A stretch of DNA of 64,000 bases from Kosakonia pseudosacchari. GTDB lineage: Bacteria; Pseudomonadota; Gammaproteobacteria; Enterobacterales; Enterobacteriaceae. The stretch is taken from NCBI RefSeq assembly GCF_900184035.1, contig NZ_FXWP01000006.1, forward strand, positions 16,912-80,911, read 5' to 3'. Within the stretch, counting starts at the first letter, position 1. Each line of letters starts with the position of its first letter. Below, in pieces: positions 9,412 to 19,776 of the stretch. The translations under genes were made by a program, and so were the position numbers. The notes beneath the pieces are model-generated. The model was not told where the DNA came from, searched no databases, and was given only the letters and a program-made list of their open reading frames with translations.

Positions 9412-10662
9412 ATGTCGCTGGCAAAAGCATCGATATGGACGGCCGCCAGCACGCTGGTCAAGATTGGCGCGGGCTTGCTGGTGGTCAAATTGCTTGCGGT
9501 GGCGTTTGGGCCGTCAGGTGTCGGGCAGGCGGGGAATTTCCGCCAGCTTATCACTGTGTTGGGTGTGCTGGCAGGTGCCGGGATTTTTAATGGCGTAACG
9601 AAATTTGTCGCGCAATATCATGATGATCCTGCTCACTTGCGTATTGCTGTCGGCACGTCGTCTGCTATGGTGCTGGGCTTTTCGACGCTGCTGGCGCTGA
9701 TTTTCCTGCTGGCGGCGGCACCGATTAGCCATGGGTTATTTGGCCACACCCATTATCAGGGGCTGGTGCGCTTAGTGGCGCTGGTACAGATGGGCATTGC
9801 ATGGGCCAACCTGCTGCTGGCGGTGATGAAAGGTTTTCGCGATGCTGCGAGTAACGCACTGTCGTTGATTATCGGTAGCGTGATTGGCGTGCTGGCCTGG
9901 TTTCTCTGTTTCAAATTGGGTGGCTATCAGGGGGCGTTGCTGGGGATGGCGCTGGTGCCCGCGCTGGTGGTGGTTCCGGCAATGTTCATGCTGATGCGAC
10001 GTGGCAGTGTTCCGCTGGCGTACTTTGCGCCGAGATGGGACAACGGATTAGCGGGGCAGTTAAGCAAATTTACGTTAATGGCGCTGATCACCTCGGCAAC
10101 CCTGCCGCTGGCCTATGTGATGATGCGAAATCAGCTGGCGGCGCACTACAGCTGGGATGACGTGGGGATCTGGCAAGGGGTCAGCAGTATCTCCGATGCT
10201 TATCTGCAATTTATTACCGCCTCGTTCAGCGTTTATCTGTTACCGACATTGTCCAGATTGGCGTCAAAAGCAGAGATTTCGCGCGAAATCGTTAAATCGC
10301 TGCGTTTTGTGTTACCGGCGGTAGCGGCAGTGAGCCTTTGCGTCTGGCTGCTGCGCGATGTGGCAATTTGGCTGCTGTTTTCCGACAAGTTCACTGCGAT
10401 GCGCGATCTGTTCGCCTGGCAACTGGTCGGGGATGTATTGAAAGTGGGTGCTTACGTATTTGGCTATTTGGTTATCGCCAAAGCGTCGCTGCGCTTTTAT
10501 ATACTGGCGGAAGTGAGCCAGTTCGCGCTGTTAACCCTGTTTTCGCGCGTGCTTATCCCGGCGCATGGCGCTATCGGCGCGGCGCAGGCCTATATGGCGA
10601 CCTACATTGTTTATTTTGCCGCGTGCTGCGGCGCTTTTTTGATTTGGCGTAAGAAGGCATGA
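9412..10662 (+). CDS. wzxE: Lipid III (ECA) flippase
   Basis: Membrane protein of the MOP/polysaccharide-transport superfamily that moves undecaprenyl-PP-linked ECA trisaccharide to the periplasmic face. 416 aa with about 12 hydrophobic segments spread along its length and few charged loops, as in E. coli WzxE. It starts one base after the wecE stop and ends in an ATGA overlap with wecF. Confidence 0.95.
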   Translation: MSLAKASIWTAASTLVKIGAGLLVVKLLAVAFGPSGVGQAGNFRQLITVLGVLAGAGIFNGVTKFVAQYHDDPAHLRIAVGTSSAMVLGFSTLLALIFLLAAAPISHGLFGHTHYQGLVRLVALVQMGIAWANLLLAVMKGFRDAASNALSLIIGSVIGVLAWFLCFKLGGYQGALLGMALVPALVVVPAMFMLMRRGSVPLAYFAPRWDNGLAGQLSKFTLMALITSATLPLAYVMMRNQLAAHYSWDDVGIWQGVSSISDAYLQFITASFSVYLLPTLSRLASKAEISREIVKSLRFVLPAVAAVSLCVWLLRDVAIWLLFSDKFTAMRDLFAWQLVGDVLKVGAYVFGYLVIAKASLRFYILAEVSQFALLTLFSRVLIPAHGAIGAAQAYMATYIVYFAACCGAFLIWRKKA

Positions 10663-11738
10663 CTGCACTGATTCACGTATTGGGATCGGATATCCCACAC
10701 CATAACCAGACTGTTCTGCGGTTTTTTAATGAAAACCTTGCGGCCTCGGGCGCGTATGCCCGTGAATTTATGGTAGTTGGCTGCGACGAAGGGCAAAGCG
10801 CGGCGTATCCGGAATTAACGCTGCACTTCTATGCCGATAAAAAAGCGCTGGCAAAAGCCGTTGTCGCGCGCGCAAAAGCCGATCGTCAGCAACGCTTCTT
10901 CTTTCACGGTCAGTTCAACTCCGGCCTGTGGCTGGCGTTATTGCGCGGCGCTATCAAGCGCGAACAGTTCTACTGGCATGCCTGGGGCGCCGATCTGTAT
11001 GAAGTGTCACGTAGCCTCAAATTCCGTCTTTTTTATCCGCTGCGTCGGTTAGCGCAACGCCGGGTAGGCTGCGTTTTTGCTACCCGTGGCGATCTGGCCT
11101 GGTTTGGGCAACGTAACCCGGCCGTGCGCGGCGAGCTGCTCTATTTCCCTACACGGATGGATCCGGCGCTGAATACCATGGCGCACGAGTTGCAACGGGA
11201 AGGCAAACTGACGATTCTGGTGGGTAACTCCGGCGACCCGAGCAACGAGCATATTGCTGCATTGCGAGCGATTCACCGCCAGTTTGGCGACACGGTTAAT
11301 ATCATTGTACCGATGGGTTACCCGGCGAATAACGACAGCTATATCACCGCGGTACGCAACGCCGGTCTGGCGCTATTTAGCGCAGATAACGTGCGTATTC
11401 TGAGCGAAAAAATGGACTTTGACGCTTATCTGGCACTGCTGGCGCAATGCGATTTAGGCTACTTTATTTTCGCTCGTCAGCAGGGGATTGGCACGCTTTG
11501 CTTACTGATTCAGGCCGGCGTTCCCTGCGTACTGAACCGGGAGAATCCTTTCTGGCGCGATATGGTGGCAGAAGATATTCCGGTGTTGTTTACCAGCGAC
11601 GCGCTAAATGAGGCGGTGATCCGCGAAGCACGGCGGCAACTGGTGGCAGTGGATAAGAATGCCATTACGTTCTTTAGCCCGAATTACATTACGCTTTGGC
11701 ATAAAACGCTGCGTATGGCTGCGGGGATCGTCGGATGA
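10659..11738 (+). CDS. wecF: TDP-Fuc4NAc:lipid II Fuc4NAc transferase
   Basis: Glycosyltransferase (GT56) that adds Fuc4NAc, the third sugar, to ECA lipid II. 359 aa, as in E. coli. Typical stretches include the N-terminal [42 protein letters not shown] and [15 protein letters not shown]. No signal peptide; it acts at the cytoplasmic membrane face. It overlaps wzxE by ATGA and wzyE by ATGA. Confidence 0.95.
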   Translation: MTALIHVLGSDIPHHNQTVLRFFNENLAASGAYAREFMVVGCDEGQSAAYPELTLHFYADKKALAKAVVARAKADRQQRFFFHGQFNSGLWLALLRGAIKREQFYWHAWGADLYEVSRSLKFRLFYPLRRLAQRRVGCVFATRGDLAWFGQRNPAVRGELLYFPTRMDPALNTMAHELQREGKLTILVGNSGDPSNEHIAALRAIHRQFGDTVNIIVPMGYPANNDSYITAVRNAGLALFSADNVRILSEKMDFDAYLALLAQCDLGYFIFARQQGIGTLCLLIQAGVPCVLNRENPFWRDMVAEDIPVLFTSDALNEAVIREARRQLVAVDKNAITFFSPNYITLWHKTLRMAAGIVG

Positions 11739-13087
11739 GCCCACTGGAATTTTGCGGACTGTTTATCATCTGGCTGCTGGCGGCGCTGTTTATCGCCACG
11801 CTGACCTGGTTTGAATTCCGCCGTGTGCGTTTTAACTTTAACGTTTTCTTTTCGCTGCTGTTTCTGCTGACTTTTTTCTTCGGTTTTCCGCTGACCTGCG
11901 TGCTGGTGTTCCGTTTTAACGTCGCCGTGGCACCGCCGGGAATTATGATGCAGTCATTGCTGGCAGCGGCGTGTTTCTATGGCATCTATTACGTCACGTA
12001 CAAAACGCGGCTGCGGGCGAAAGCTGAACAGGCGACACGTCGCCCTCTGTTCACCATTAACCGGGTGGAAGCGCATCTGACATGGGTGATGCTGATGATC
12101 ATCGCGCTGGTGAGCGTGGGGATCTTCTTCATGCACAACGGCTTTTTGCTATTCCGCTTGCACTCTTATAGCCAGATCTTCTCCAGCGAAGTGTCCGGCG
12201 TCGCGTTAAAGCGTTTCTTCTACTTCTTTATTCCGGCGATGCTGGTGGTCTACTTCCTGCGTCAGAGTGCGCAGGCGTGGCTGTTCTTTCTGGTCAGCAC
12301 CGTAGCATTTGGCCTGCTGACCTATATGATTGTTGGCGGTACGCGCGCCAATATCATCATTGCGTTCGCGATTTTCCTGTTTATCGGTATTATTCGCGGC
12401 TGGATTTCGCTCTGGATGCTGGCCGCTGCGGGTGTGCTGGGGATTGTCGGTATGTTCTGGCTGGCGCTGAAACGCTATGGCTTAAATGTCAGCGGTGACG
12501 AGGCGTTTTATACCTTTTTATACCTGACGCGCGATACCTTCTCGCCGTGGGAAAACTTGTCGCTGCTGTTGCAAAACTACGACAAGATTGATTTTCAGGG
12601 GCTGGCGCCGATTGTGCGCGACTTCTACGTGTTTATCCCTTCCTGGTTATGGCCTTCGCGGCCTGGCATTGTGCTCAACACGGCGAACTACTTCACCTGG
12701 GAAGTGCTCAACAATCACTCCGGGCTGGCAATTTCGCCCACGCTGATTGGTTCGTTAGTGGTGATGGGCGGCGCGTGGTTCATCCCGCTGGGTGCGGTGG
12801 TCGTGGGCCTGATCATTAAATGGTTCGACTGGTTATATACTTTAGGAAACCGGGAAACCAACCGCTATAAAGCCGCGATCCTTCATAGCTTCTGCTTTGG
12901 TGCGATTTTCAACATGATTGTGCTGGCGCGTGAAGGGCTGGATGCGTTTGCCTCGCGTGTCGTGTTCTTCCTTGCCATTTTCGGCTTCTGCTTGCTGATG
13001 GCGAAACTACTGTACTGGCTGTTTGACAGTGCAGGGCTTATACATAATCGCGATACGCGCGTAGTGAAACCCCTCTCCCAGGTGTGA
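11735..13087 (+). CDS. wzyE: ECA polymerase
   Basis: Integral membrane protein that joins ECA trisaccharide repeats in the periplasm. 450 aa with about 11 hydrophobic stretches and a large soluble loop ([26 protein letters not shown] region), as expected of WzyE. Basic and Arg/Asn/Tyr-rich motifs such as GGTRANIII are conserved in the family. It follows wecF with an ATGA overlap and is 12 bases before wecG. Confidence 0.95.
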   Translation: MSPLEFCGLFIIWLLAALFIATLTWFEFRRVRFNFNVFFSLLFLLTFFFGFPLTCVLVFRFNVAVAPPGIMMQSLLAAACFYGIYYVTYKTRLRAKAEQATRRPLFTINRVEAHLTWVMLMIIALVSVGIFFMHNGFLLFRLHSYSQIFSSEVSGVALKRFFYFFIPAMLVVYFLRQSAQAWLFFLVSTVAFGLLTYMIVGGTRANIIIAFAIFLFIGIIRGWISLWMLAAAGVLGIVGMFWLALKRYGLNVSGDEAFYTFLYLTRDTFSPWENLSLLLQNYDKIDFQGLAPIVRDFYVFIPSWLWPSRPGIVLNTANYFTWEVLNNHSGLAISPTLIGSLVVMGGAWFIPLGAVVVGLIIKWFDWLYTLGNRETNRYKAAILHSFCFGAIFNMIVLAREGLDAFASRVVFFLAIFGFCLLMAKLLYWLFDSAGLIHNRDTRVVKPLSQV

Positions 13088-13099
13088 AAAGGATTTAAC

Positions 13100-13840
13100 A
13101 TGACGGAAAAGACGGCAGCGCCGCTGTATGACCTGCGCGGTCTGAAACTGGTTGGCTGGCGCGATATGCAACACGCGCTGGATTTTCTCTGTGCGGACGG
13201 GCAAATCAAGCAGGGTACGCTGGTGGCGATCAATGCCGAGAAAATGCTGACGCTGGAAGATGACGCGCACGTTCGGGCGTTGATTGAGGCGGCGGAATAT
13301 AAGTACGCCGATGGCATCAGTGTCGTTCGATCGTTGCGCAAGAAATTCCCGCAGGCGCAGGTTTCTCGCGTGGCGGGGGCCGATCTCTGGGAACAACTGA
13401 TGGCGCGGGCAGGAAAAACGGGCACGCCGGTGTTTCTGGTCGGTGGAAAGCCTGATGTGTTGACGCAAACAGAGCAGAAACTGCGTGCGCAGTGGCAGGT
13501 TAATGTCGTCGGGAGCCAGGATGGTTATTTCAGCCCGGAACAGCGACAGGCACTGTTTGAGCGGATCCGCGATAGCGGGGCGAAAATCGTCACCGTGGCA
13601 ATGGGCTCGCCGAAGCAAGAAATTTTCATGCGCGACTGCCGTGCTGTCTGGCCGGATGCGCTGTATATGGGCGTGGGCGGCACTTACGATGTCTTTACCG
13701 GGCATGTGAAGCGCGCGCCGAAATTCTGGCAAAAATTAGGGCTGGAGTGGCTGTATCGCTTATTGTCACAGCCGACGCGGCTGAAACGCCAGTTACGCTT
13801 GCTGCGCTACCTTCGCTGGCACTACAGCGGAAAACTCTGA
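13100..13840 (+). CDS. wecG: UDP-ManNAcA transferase (lipid II synthesis)
   Basis: GT26 (WecG/TagA/CpsF) glycosyltransferase adding ManNAcA to undecaprenyl-PP-GlcNAc. 246 aa, family length. Conserved blocks are [32 protein letters not shown] and the family hallmark [12 protein letters not shown]. The C-terminus is basic and aromatic ([16 protein letters not shown]), fitting membrane attachment. Last recognised gene of the ECA cluster; about 260 bases without a firm gene follow before yifK. Confidence 0.96.
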   Translation: MTEKTAAPLYDLRGLKLVGWRDMQHALDFLCADGQIKQGTLVAINAEKMLTLEDDAHVRALIEAAEYKYADGISVVRSLRKKFPQAQVSRVAGADLWEQLMARAGKTGTPVFLVGGKPDVLTQTEQKLRAQWQVNVVGSQDGYFSPEQRQALFERIRDSGAKIVTVAMGSPKQEIFMRDCRAVWPDALYMGVGGTYDVFTGHVKRAPKFWQKLGLEWLYRLLSQPTRLKRQLRLLRYLRWHYSGKL

Positions 13841-14098
13841 TGCTCTACCGGCGGCGTAATGCGCTGCCTTTTTCCTTTCGGTTGTTGTTTTATTGTGCAT
13901 TACGCCTGTTTTTTTTATACATCGTTTGCCATTTCCCTCATTTTAAGAAACCATTCGCTCACTCATTGCAGTGCCGTGGTGTTTTTTGCGCCAACCATTT
14001 CCGGGTCGGTGCAGCATGGCCTGTTATGAGCTGAGGAAAAACTCATAACAATAACCCGCAGAGCGGGCAAAGAAAGAAGCAAACACAACAGAGGATTT

Positions 14099-15484
14099 AT
14101 GGCCGAAAACAAACCAGAGCTTCAGCGTGGTCTGGAGTCTCGTCACATTGAATTAATTGCCCTCGGGGGCACCATAGGTGTAGGCCTGTTTATGGGCGCT
14201 GCCAGTACGCTGAAATGGGCAGGCCCGTCGGTATTGCTGGCGTATATTATCGCCGGGATTTTCGTCTTCTTTATTATGCGCTCAATGGGCGAGATGCTGT
14301 TTCTGGAGCCGGTCGCCGGTTCCTTCGCGGTTTATGCGCATCGTTATATGAGCCCGTTCTTTGGCTATCTCACCGCCTGGTCCTACTGGTTTATGTGGAT
14401 GGCGGTTGGCATCTCGGAAATCACCGCGATTGGCGTGTATGTCCAGTTCTGGTTCCCGGATCTTGCGCAGTGGATACCCGCGCTGATTGCGGTGGGGCTG
14501 GTCGCCCTGGCCAACCTGGCAGCGGTGCGTTTGTATGGTGAAATTGAATTCTGGTTTGCGATGATCAAAGTCACCACCATTATCGTGATGATTGTCGTGG
14601 GCCTGGGCGTGATTTTCTTCGGCTTTGGTAACGGCGGTCACTCTATCGGTTTTGGCAACCTGACCGAACATGGCGGTTTCTTTGCCGGCGGCTGGAAAGG
14701 CTTTTTAACCGCGCTCTGTATCGTTGTGGCCTCTTACCAGGGCGTCGAGTTGATTGGTATCACCGCAGGTGAAGCGAAAAACCCGCAAGTGACGCTGCGT
14801 AGCGCGGTAAGTAAAGTGCTGTGGCGCATTCTGATTTTCTATGTGGGCGCCATCTTTGTTATCGTCACCATCTTCCCCTGGAACGAAATTGGCACCAATG
14901 GCAGCCCGTTTGTGCTGACTTTCGCCAAAATCGGTATCACGGCGGCGGCAGGCATCATTAACTTTGTGGTGCTGACAGCGGCGCTGTCCGGTTGCAACAG
15001 CGGCATGTATAGCTGTGGTCGTATGCTTTACGCATTGGCGAAGAACCGCCAGCTGCCGGCGGTGGTGGCAAAAGTGTCCAAAAGCGGCGTTCCGGCGATG
15101 GGCGTGACCATTTCCATCATTATTCTGCTGGTCGGCTCTTGCCTGAACTACATCATTCCCAACCCACAGCGCGTATTTGTTTACGTATATAGCGCCAGCG
15201 TATTGCCCGGCATGGTGCCGTGGTTCGTGATTTTGATAAGCCAACTGCGTTTTCGTAAGGCACATAAAAAAGCGATTGCCAGCCATCCGTTCCGCTCGAT
15301 GCTGTTCCCGTGGGCAAACTGGTTAACCATGGCATTTCTGATTTGCGTGCTGGTAGGGATGGGCTTCAACGACGATACGCGTATGTCGCTGTTTGTCGGC
15401 ATTATCTTCCTCGCTGCGGTAACGGTGGCGTATAAGGTATTTGGCTTCCATCGGCATGCTGTTACGCAACGGGTGGGTGAATAA
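14099..15484 (+). CDS. yifK: Amino-acid permease YifK (threonine/serine transporter family member)
   Basis: APC-superfamily proton/amino-acid symporter of the inner membrane, 461 aa as in E. coli. The N-terminal signature [17 protein letters not shown] and about 12 membrane segments are clear. E. coli YifK has been linked to threonine (and serine) uptake and renamed ThrP; its mRNA is a GcvB target. The substrate here is inferred from that similarity. It is followed by its own hairpin terminator, ahead of the tRNA promoter. Confidence 0.93.
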   Translation: MAENKPELQRGLESRHIELIALGGTIGVGLFMGAASTLKWAGPSVLLAYIIAGIFVFFIMRSMGEMLFLEPVAGSFAVYAHRYMSPFFGYLTAWSYWFMWMAVGISEITAIGVYVQFWFPDLAQWIPALIAVGLVALANLAAVRLYGEIEFWFAMIKVTTIIVMIVVGLGVIFFGFGNGGHSIGFGNLTEHGGFFAGGWKGFLTALCIVVASYQGVELIGITAGEAKNPQVTLRSAVSKVLWRILIFYVGAIFVIVTIFPWNEIGTNGSPFVLTFAKIGITAAAGIINFVVLTAALSGCNSGMYSCGRMLYALAKNRQLPAVVAKVSKSGVPAMGVTISIIILLVGSCLNYIIPNPQRVFVYVYSASVLPGMVPWFVILISQLRFRKAHKKAIASHPFRSMLFPWANWLTMAFLICVLVGMGFNDDTRMSLFVGIIFLAAVTVAYKVFGFHRHAVTQRVGE

Positions 15485-15489
15485 GAGGC

Positions 15490-15525
15490 AAAATGCGCAA
15501 AGCATAACCAAACGCGCATTTTCTT
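15490..15525 (+). terminator. Terminator after yifK
   Basis: Inverted repeat AAAATGCGC (15490-15498) with GCGCATTTT (15514-15522), the 3' arm ending in a T run. It lies six bases after the yifK stop. Confidence 0.75.
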
Positions 15526-15536
15526 CAAAAAAGCAC

Positions 15537-15565
15537 TAGACAGCCGCGCCCGAAGTCCGTACTAT
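15537..15565 (+). promoter_or_regulatory. Promoter of the tRNA cluster
   Basis: TAGACA (15537-15542) and TACTAT (15560-15565) are 17 bases apart, followed by a GC-rich stretch typical of stringently controlled stable-RNA promoters. It lies 21 bases upstream of tRNA-Arg. Confidence 0.6.
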
Positions 15566-15586
15566 CCACCCCCGCAACGGCGCTAC

Positions 15587-15663
<77 letters not shown>

Positions 15664-15731
15664 TTTAAACCCGGCGCTTGAGCTGCGGTGGTTCGTGAAA
15701 TATCACGATACCGCGTGAACAGATTTACAGT

Positions 15732-15808
15732 GGTGGCTATAGCTCAGTTGGTAGAGCCCTGGATTGTGATTCCAGTTGTCGTGGGTTCGAGTCCCATTAG
15801 CCACCCCA
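15732..15808 (+). tRNA. hisR: tRNA-His (anticodon GTG)
   Basis: Includes the extra 5' G at 15732 that pairs with the discriminator base, as in all bacterial tRNA-His. Anticodon GTG in GATTGTGATT; CCA encoded. The T-loop reads TTCGAGTC. Confidence 0.97.
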
Positions 15809-15836
15809 TTATTTTGCAGTACAAGTTTCGTGGAAT

Positions 15837-15922
15837 GCGAAGGTGGCGGAATTGGTAGACGCGCTAGCTTCAGGTGTTAGTGTCCTTAGGATGTGGGGGT
15901 TCGAGTCCCCCCCCTCGCACCA
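15837..15922 (+). tRNA. leuT: tRNA-Leu (anticodon CAG)
   Basis: 86-nt class II tRNA with long variable arm, anticodon CAG in CTTCAGGTG, acceptor GCGAAGG pairing with CCTCGC and encoded CCA. The variable-arm loop (GTCC-TTA-GGAT) looks one base shorter than the E. coli leuT loop I recall; the stem still pairs. Confidence 0.97.
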
Positions 15923-15960
15923 CAACTTAGATTGAACAAAAAATTCAAAAAGCAGTAAAA

Positions 15961-16037
15961 CGGCGAGTAGCGCAGCTTGGTAGCGCAACTGGTTTGGGAC
16001 CAGTGGGTCGGAGGTTCGAATCCTCTCTCGCCGACCA
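15961..16037 (+). tRNA. proM: tRNA-Pro (anticodon TGG)
   Basis: 77-nt tRNA, acceptor CGGCGAG/CTCGCCG, anticodon TGG in GTTTGGGAC, CCA encoded. Last of the cluster; a terminator follows at once. Confidence 0.97.
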
Positions 16038-16043
16038 ATTTTG

Positions 16044-16068
16044 AACCCCGCGTAAGCGGGGTTTTTTG
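16044..16068 (+). terminator. Terminator of the tRNA operon
   Basis: Stem CCCCGC (16046-16051) with GCGGGG (16056-16061), GTAA loop and a T run, seven bases after the proM CCA. Confidence 0.93.
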
Positions 16069-16129
16069 TTTTTGTCTTTCCTGTCCCTTCTTCTCTTCTT
16101 TTGCACGTTTCCATCATCCTTTTTGCCTG

Positions 16130-16375
16130 TGTTGCTCGTGGACGACAATCTGCCCTTACGGTGTCGCTCTGTGGCGACATTTAACTCACTGATTTTAAAT
16201 GGCCTTGATGATTAGCCTGCTATTTGTCGTTCCGGAGCGACACATTGGCATTTGGCAAAGGCGGTGAAGGCGTGGTCGATGGGCAAGAAACGCTGAATTT
16301 GCTGATATTTTAAAAGTTTGCGCGGTGTAACATTTGTTAATGCAGTTATGGCACGGTATGTGCAATAATATACGC
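16130..16375 (+). promoter_or_regulatory. glmZ control region: sigma-54 promoter and three GlrR-type sites
   Basis: Three 18-bp palindromes fit the TGTC-N10-GACA GlrR (QseF) motif: 16130-16147 (TGTT variant), 16162-16179 and 16225-16242. A sigma-54 element TGGCAC-N5-GTGCA at 16349-16364 has GG and GC at -24/-12 relative to the GlmZ 5' end at 16376. An AT-rich stretch around 16296-16320 includes a near match to the IHF consensus. A TAATAT at 16366-16371 could serve as an overlapping sigma-70 -10 box, as known in E. coli. The stretch 16069-16129 holds nothing else I recognise, and aslB/aslA, which lie here in E. coli, are absent. Confidence 0.85.
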
Positions 16376-16582
16376 GTAGATGCTCATTCCATCTCTTATG
16401 TTCGCCTTCAGGCCTCATAAACTCAGGAATGATGCAGAGCCGTTTACGGTGCTTATCGTCCACAGACAGATGTCGCTTCGGCCTCATCAAACACCATGGA
16501 CATAACGTTGAGTGAAGCACCCATTTAGTTGTCAAAGACCTGTTTTAACGCCTGCCTGAGTATTCCGGCAGGCGTTTTTTTA
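16376..16582 (+). ncRNA. glmZ: Small RNA GlmZ
   Basis: Hfq-dependent sRNA of about 207 nt that activates glmS translation and is controlled by RapZ and the decoy GlmY. The sequence closely follows the E. coli GlmZ that I know from memory: GUAGAUGCUCAUUCC start, a central conserved stem-loop block, the GUUGAGUGAAGCACCCA segment, and a 3' terminator hairpin. It lies upstream of and convergent with hemY, the E. coli location. The 5' end is placed 13 bases past the -12 GC of the sigma-54 promoter. Confidence 0.92.
16547..16581 (+). terminator. GlmZ intrinsic terminator
   Basis: Ten-base-pair stem AACGCCTGCC (16547-16556) with GGCAGGCGTT (16567-16576) and a TTTTTTT tail. It forms the 3' end of GlmZ. 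Confidence 0.93.
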
Positions 16583-16648
16583 TGTCGTAACACTCCATGC
16601 TTCGGATTGCAGGCGCTTTGGCTTTCCTGCAACCCGTATCAATGGGTG

Positions 16649-17845
16649 TTAGTGAGGCGGGTTGTTTTGCAGTGTCAGTAACAAACCGTCACGGCGCATG
16701 GTGGCGGCTTCTTCCGGTTGATGCAGGCGATCGAGACAGTCTGCGAGCCAGGCATAATCAAACGCGTCAGCACGCTGTTTCAGCGCGGCGCGAAACGCAA
16801 GGCAGGCTTCCTGCCATTCACCGTGCTTCATCAACGATTGCCCCAGCGTACTCCACAGCAGTGGGCGATCTCCCTGCGTTTTGATTTGCTGGCGCAGGAC
16901 TTTTTCGATCTGCTCCGGGTTGTTGGTTTTCAGGCGAGGGATGACCAGTACCAGGCGATCGTCGTACTGGCGCTTCAGGCCATCAAGCACGATCTCCTGT
17001 GCGGTATCGTGATCGTCGCACTCAATTAAGTGCTCGGCCATGGCCACCTGCAACACCACCTGCTGACGGGTTTTGCGGCTCTGGTTTTTCCACCAGGTTT
17101 TCAGCCCCTCGCTGCCTTGATCGGCACGTGCTTGATCCATCATGCCGATCCACGCCTGCTGCTGCAGAAGATCGCGGTGTTCATCGTCGCCAACGTTGGC
17201 TTTTGCCATCGACGGGATGATATCTACCAGCGACGTCCACGCACCGGTGCGAATATAAGCCTGCTCTGCCAGACGCAGCACTTCGGGGTGGCGAGGTGTG
17301 ATTTCCAGTAACTTATCCACACCATGACGCGCAGCATGGTTTTCGTTGCGCGCCAGTTGCAGACGCACACGCGTGATTTCTACCGGAATCGGATCGTTCT
17401 CTGCCAGCTCTGCGGCGCGTTCCAGATGCTGATTCGCGCGGACTTCATCGCCGCGCTGCTGCGCCGCTTCTGCCGCCAGCAGGTAGTTAACCACCGGTTG
17501 CTCAGCGTGATCGGCATTCTTCGACATCAGCTTTTCAACCTGCTGATAATCGCCTTCCGCCAGTTTCAGCAGCGCCTGCTCAGTCTGTTTACGGGCGCGA
17601 CGGCGTTTGCGGCCGACAAACCAGCCACGCGTATGCGAGCCAGTACGGAAAATGCGGCGCAGCACCCACTCGAGAGCAAAGATAACCACTAATGCCAGCA
17701 CCAGAATAATGACCAACCCGGTGACGCTGGTTTCGATGTTGTAGTTATCGGTCTGGATCAGCACATAGCCTTGATGTCCGGCGAGCATTGGTCCGAGAAC
17801 GATCCCGGCGATCAGCAGTGCAAAGAGTAATAACACTTTCAACAT
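16649..17845 (-). CDS. hemY: HemY, membrane-anchored TPR-like protein
   Basis: 398-aa inner-membrane protein, the length of E. coli HemY, with two N-terminal hydrophobic segments (about 1-24 and 40-62), a basic linker (GRKRRRARKQ), then tetratricopeptide-like helices. It belongs to the enterobacterial hemCDXY operon; its exact role in haem synthesis is unclear, and it should not be confused with the Bacillus oxidase of the same name. It starts two bases after the hemX stop. Confidence 0.94.
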   Translation of the reverse strand: MLKVLLLFALLIAGIVLGPMLAGHQGYVLIQTDNYNIETSVTGLVIILVLALVVIFALEWVLRRIFRTGSHTRGWFVGRKRRRARKQTEQALLKLAEGDYQQVEKLMSKNADHAEQPVVNYLLAAEAAQQRGDEVRANQHLERAAELAENDPIPVEITRVRLQLARNENHAARHGVDKLLEITPRHPEVLRLAEQAYIRTGAWTSLVDIIPSMAKANVGDDEHRDLLQQQAWIGMMDQARADQGSEGLKTWWKNQSRKTRQQVVLQVAMAEHLIECDDHDTAQEIVLDGLKRQYDDRLVLVIPRLKTNNPEQIEKVLRQQIKTQGDRPLLWSTLGQSLMKHGEWQEACLAFRAALKQRADAFDYAWLADCLDRLHQPEEAATMRRDGLLLTLQNNPPH

Positions 17846-17847
17846 AG

Positions 17848-19014
17848 TTACTCTCCCTGGGCTGCGTCGGGTGCTGCGGCTGCGGGTGCCTGTTCAGCGG
17901 CTACGGCTGGCTGGGCCATCAGATTGCGTACGCGTGTCTGCATGAGTTTTTCCAGAATCGGCTGGCTTTGCAGTGATTCCGGCAAATCCATGGCAATGGT
18001 TTGTTGACTCAGCTTGTCCACTTCTTCGAGAAACGCTTTAGTCGCAGCGTCATCGGTATCGTAGTAGGCCCGTACCCAGGTGGAGACATTATCCAGCGCT
18101 TGCTTATAGGTCTCTTCCTGGTGGCGCGGAACGGCTTGCGCGGCAACCAGCAGGCGCGAGCGGATATTTTCGCGCAGGTAAACATCCTGGTTCGGCGCGA
18201 GCAGCGGTACGGCTGTCTCATCACGGCGACGAATGGTAATAAAACTGTCCATAAAGTTCTGCCAGCTTTTTTGCAGATTAACTCGCCATTCGCTCAGGGA
18301 ACTGGAAAGCTCGCCGTTATCAGCGTCCATCGGGGAGTCATCATCGTTATTGTCCGCCAGACGCAGGTTATCAATCTGGTTGGAAAGCTGATTTAACTTC
18401 AGAATGGCACCGTCGTAATCCACCTGAGTGATAGCGGAAAGAGTGGCGATATCGTCTGTAATTGCGCGGCGGGCGGTGATAAGGCTCGGATCGTTCATAT
18501 CCGCGAGGCTGGCATCGGCGCTTTTCAGCAGTGCCGCCGCGGTGGTGACATCCTGATCGCTCCACAGTTTGCGACCGGCCAGTTTCACCAGGAAATCAGC
18601 CTGGGCCAGCTGCCAGGTTTTGGCGTCGGAGCCGGAAATGGTCGCCACTTTCTGCTGTACGTCATTTAGCTCTTTTGCCAGCACGTCGTTCTGGTGTTTG
18701 GCCGCGGCAAGCTCGCTGGATTGCTGCTTGATTACGCCTTCCAGCTCCGCACGCTGCTTATCCTGCGATTGTTGTAGGGCAATAACCTGATCGGCGAGTT
18801 CGCCATTGTTGTTGTTCAGGGTTGCCGTCTGCTGTTTCACCCAGCCATAAAGCCCTGCGCCAGATGCCAGTGCAATCGCGATGGCGATCGCGCTGAGTGC
18901 AAGGCTGGTCCTGTTAGCGCGTGCATTTTTCTCTGCTTTCTCCGGCGGCGGCGTTGCGCCGTCAGCCGCTTTGGTCTCTTCAACCTCAGCGGAGGAGTGT
19001 TGTTGTTCCGTCAT
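17848..19014 (-). CDS. hemX: HemX, membrane protein of the hemCDXY operon
   Basis: 388 aa (E. coli 393). An acidic, proline-containing cytoplasmic N-terminus (about 1-35), one membrane segment near 37-58, a coiled-coil region ([15 protein letters not shown]...), and an Ala/Pro/Gln-rich C-terminal tail. Often mis-annotated as uroporphyrin-III C-methyltransferase, but it has no SAM methyltransferase motifs. Its role is not established. It sits between hemD (21 bases) and hemY (2 bases) in one transcript. Confidence 0.94.
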   Translation of the reverse strand: MTEQQHSSAEVEETKAADGATPPPEKAEKNARANRTSLALSAIAIAIALASGAGLYGWVKQQTATLNNNNGELADQVIALQQSQDKQRAELEGVIKQQSSELAAAKHQNDVLAKELNDVQQKVATISGSDAKTWQLAQADFLVKLAGRKLWSDQDVTTAAALLKSADASLADMNDPSLITARRAITDDIATLSAITQVDYDGAILKLNQLSNQIDNLRLADNNDDDSPMDADNGELSSSLSEWRVNLQKSWQNFMDSFITIRRRDETAVPLLAPNQDVYLRENIRSRLLVAAQAVPRHQEETYKQALDNVSTWVRAYYDTDDAATKAFLEEVDKLSQQTIAMDLPESLQSQPILEKLMQTRVRNLMAQPAVAAEQAPAAAAPDAAQGE

Positions 19015-19035
19015 TATGGCTTCCCATTATGAGAG

Positions 19036-19776
19036 TTATTGTAATGCGCGAAGCAGCGCATCGTTGTCGGCATTGTCAGCGACCTGAATATCCTGCCAGC
19101 CCAGATCCCGGGCGAGGTGCGCCAGACGTTCGCTTACCACCACCAGGCGGCAGCGAAGTAACCAGTTCTCCCGATACCAGGGAGGAATAAGTGAATACAG
19201 TTGTTGCATCATTTCGCCGCTGGTGACCACAAGCGTGGTCACACCGCGTGTGTGCCAGCGCATCGCTTCTTCCGCGCCGTCATAGCATTTCGCGCTGCGT
19301 TGATAGCACTCGCAAAACTCAACTTCAGCGCCGCGCGCCGCCAGCGTTTCTGCCAGCACTTCGCGCCCGCCATTGCCTCGTAAGATTAGCGCATGCTTGC
19401 CCTGAACACTTTGCAATTCAGGTAATTGTAGCAACACTTCGCTGATTTCCCGATCGAGGGGATAGCGCACGTAAATTCCGCTAACGGTGTGTAACGCCAG
19501 CGCGGTGGTGCGACCTATTGCGAAATAGTGCGGTTCGTTGGGAAAACGTAGCCCTTTTTGTTGCAGGAGTGCATGGGCGAATGAAACGGCATGTTGCGAT
19601 AGCGCAAACACCATGTCATCAGCGGTTAACGCGGCAAGCCGGGTGGGGAGCGAACCCAACTCGCGGCCCGGCGTAAATTCGATCAGCGGAAAGCTCCAGG
19701 CCACCAGCCCCAGTGTGCGCAGTCGGCTCACTAATTCTTCCCCTGCGGGGGACGGGCGGGTGACCAGAATGCTCAT
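19036..19776 (-). CDS. hemD: Uroporphyrinogen-III synthase
   Basis: Cyclises and inverts ring D of hydroxymethylbilane to give uroporphyrinogen III, in the cytoplasm. 246 aa, the E. coli length; starts [16 protein letters not shown]. The family is poorly conserved, but [25 protein letters not shown] and the C-terminal [14 protein letters not shown] are typical. It overlaps the hemC stop by ATGA, so the product of HemC is handed to a coupled gene product. Confidence 0.95.
   Translation of the reverse strand: MSILVTRPSPAGEELVSRLRTLGLVAWSFPLIEFTPGRELGSLPTRLAALTADDMVFALSQHAVSFAHALLQQKGLRFPNEPHYFAIGRTTALALHTVSGIYVRYPLDREISEVLLQLPELQSVQGKHALILRGNGGREVLAETLAARGAEVEFCECYQRSAKCYDGAEEAMRWHTRGVTTLVVTSGEMMQQLYSLIPPWYRENWLLRCRLVVVSERLAHLARDLGWQDIQVADNADNDALLRALQ

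Noticed and set aside
16212..16535. 107-codon minus-strand frame over glmZ
   Set aside because: It lies antisense to GlmZ and its promoter; the region is explained by the sRNA, and the frame has no ribosome site or known domain.
17848..19014. HemX as a uroporphyrin-III C-methyltransferase
   Set aside because: This common label is not supported: there is one membrane segment, a coiled coil and no SAM-binding motifs.
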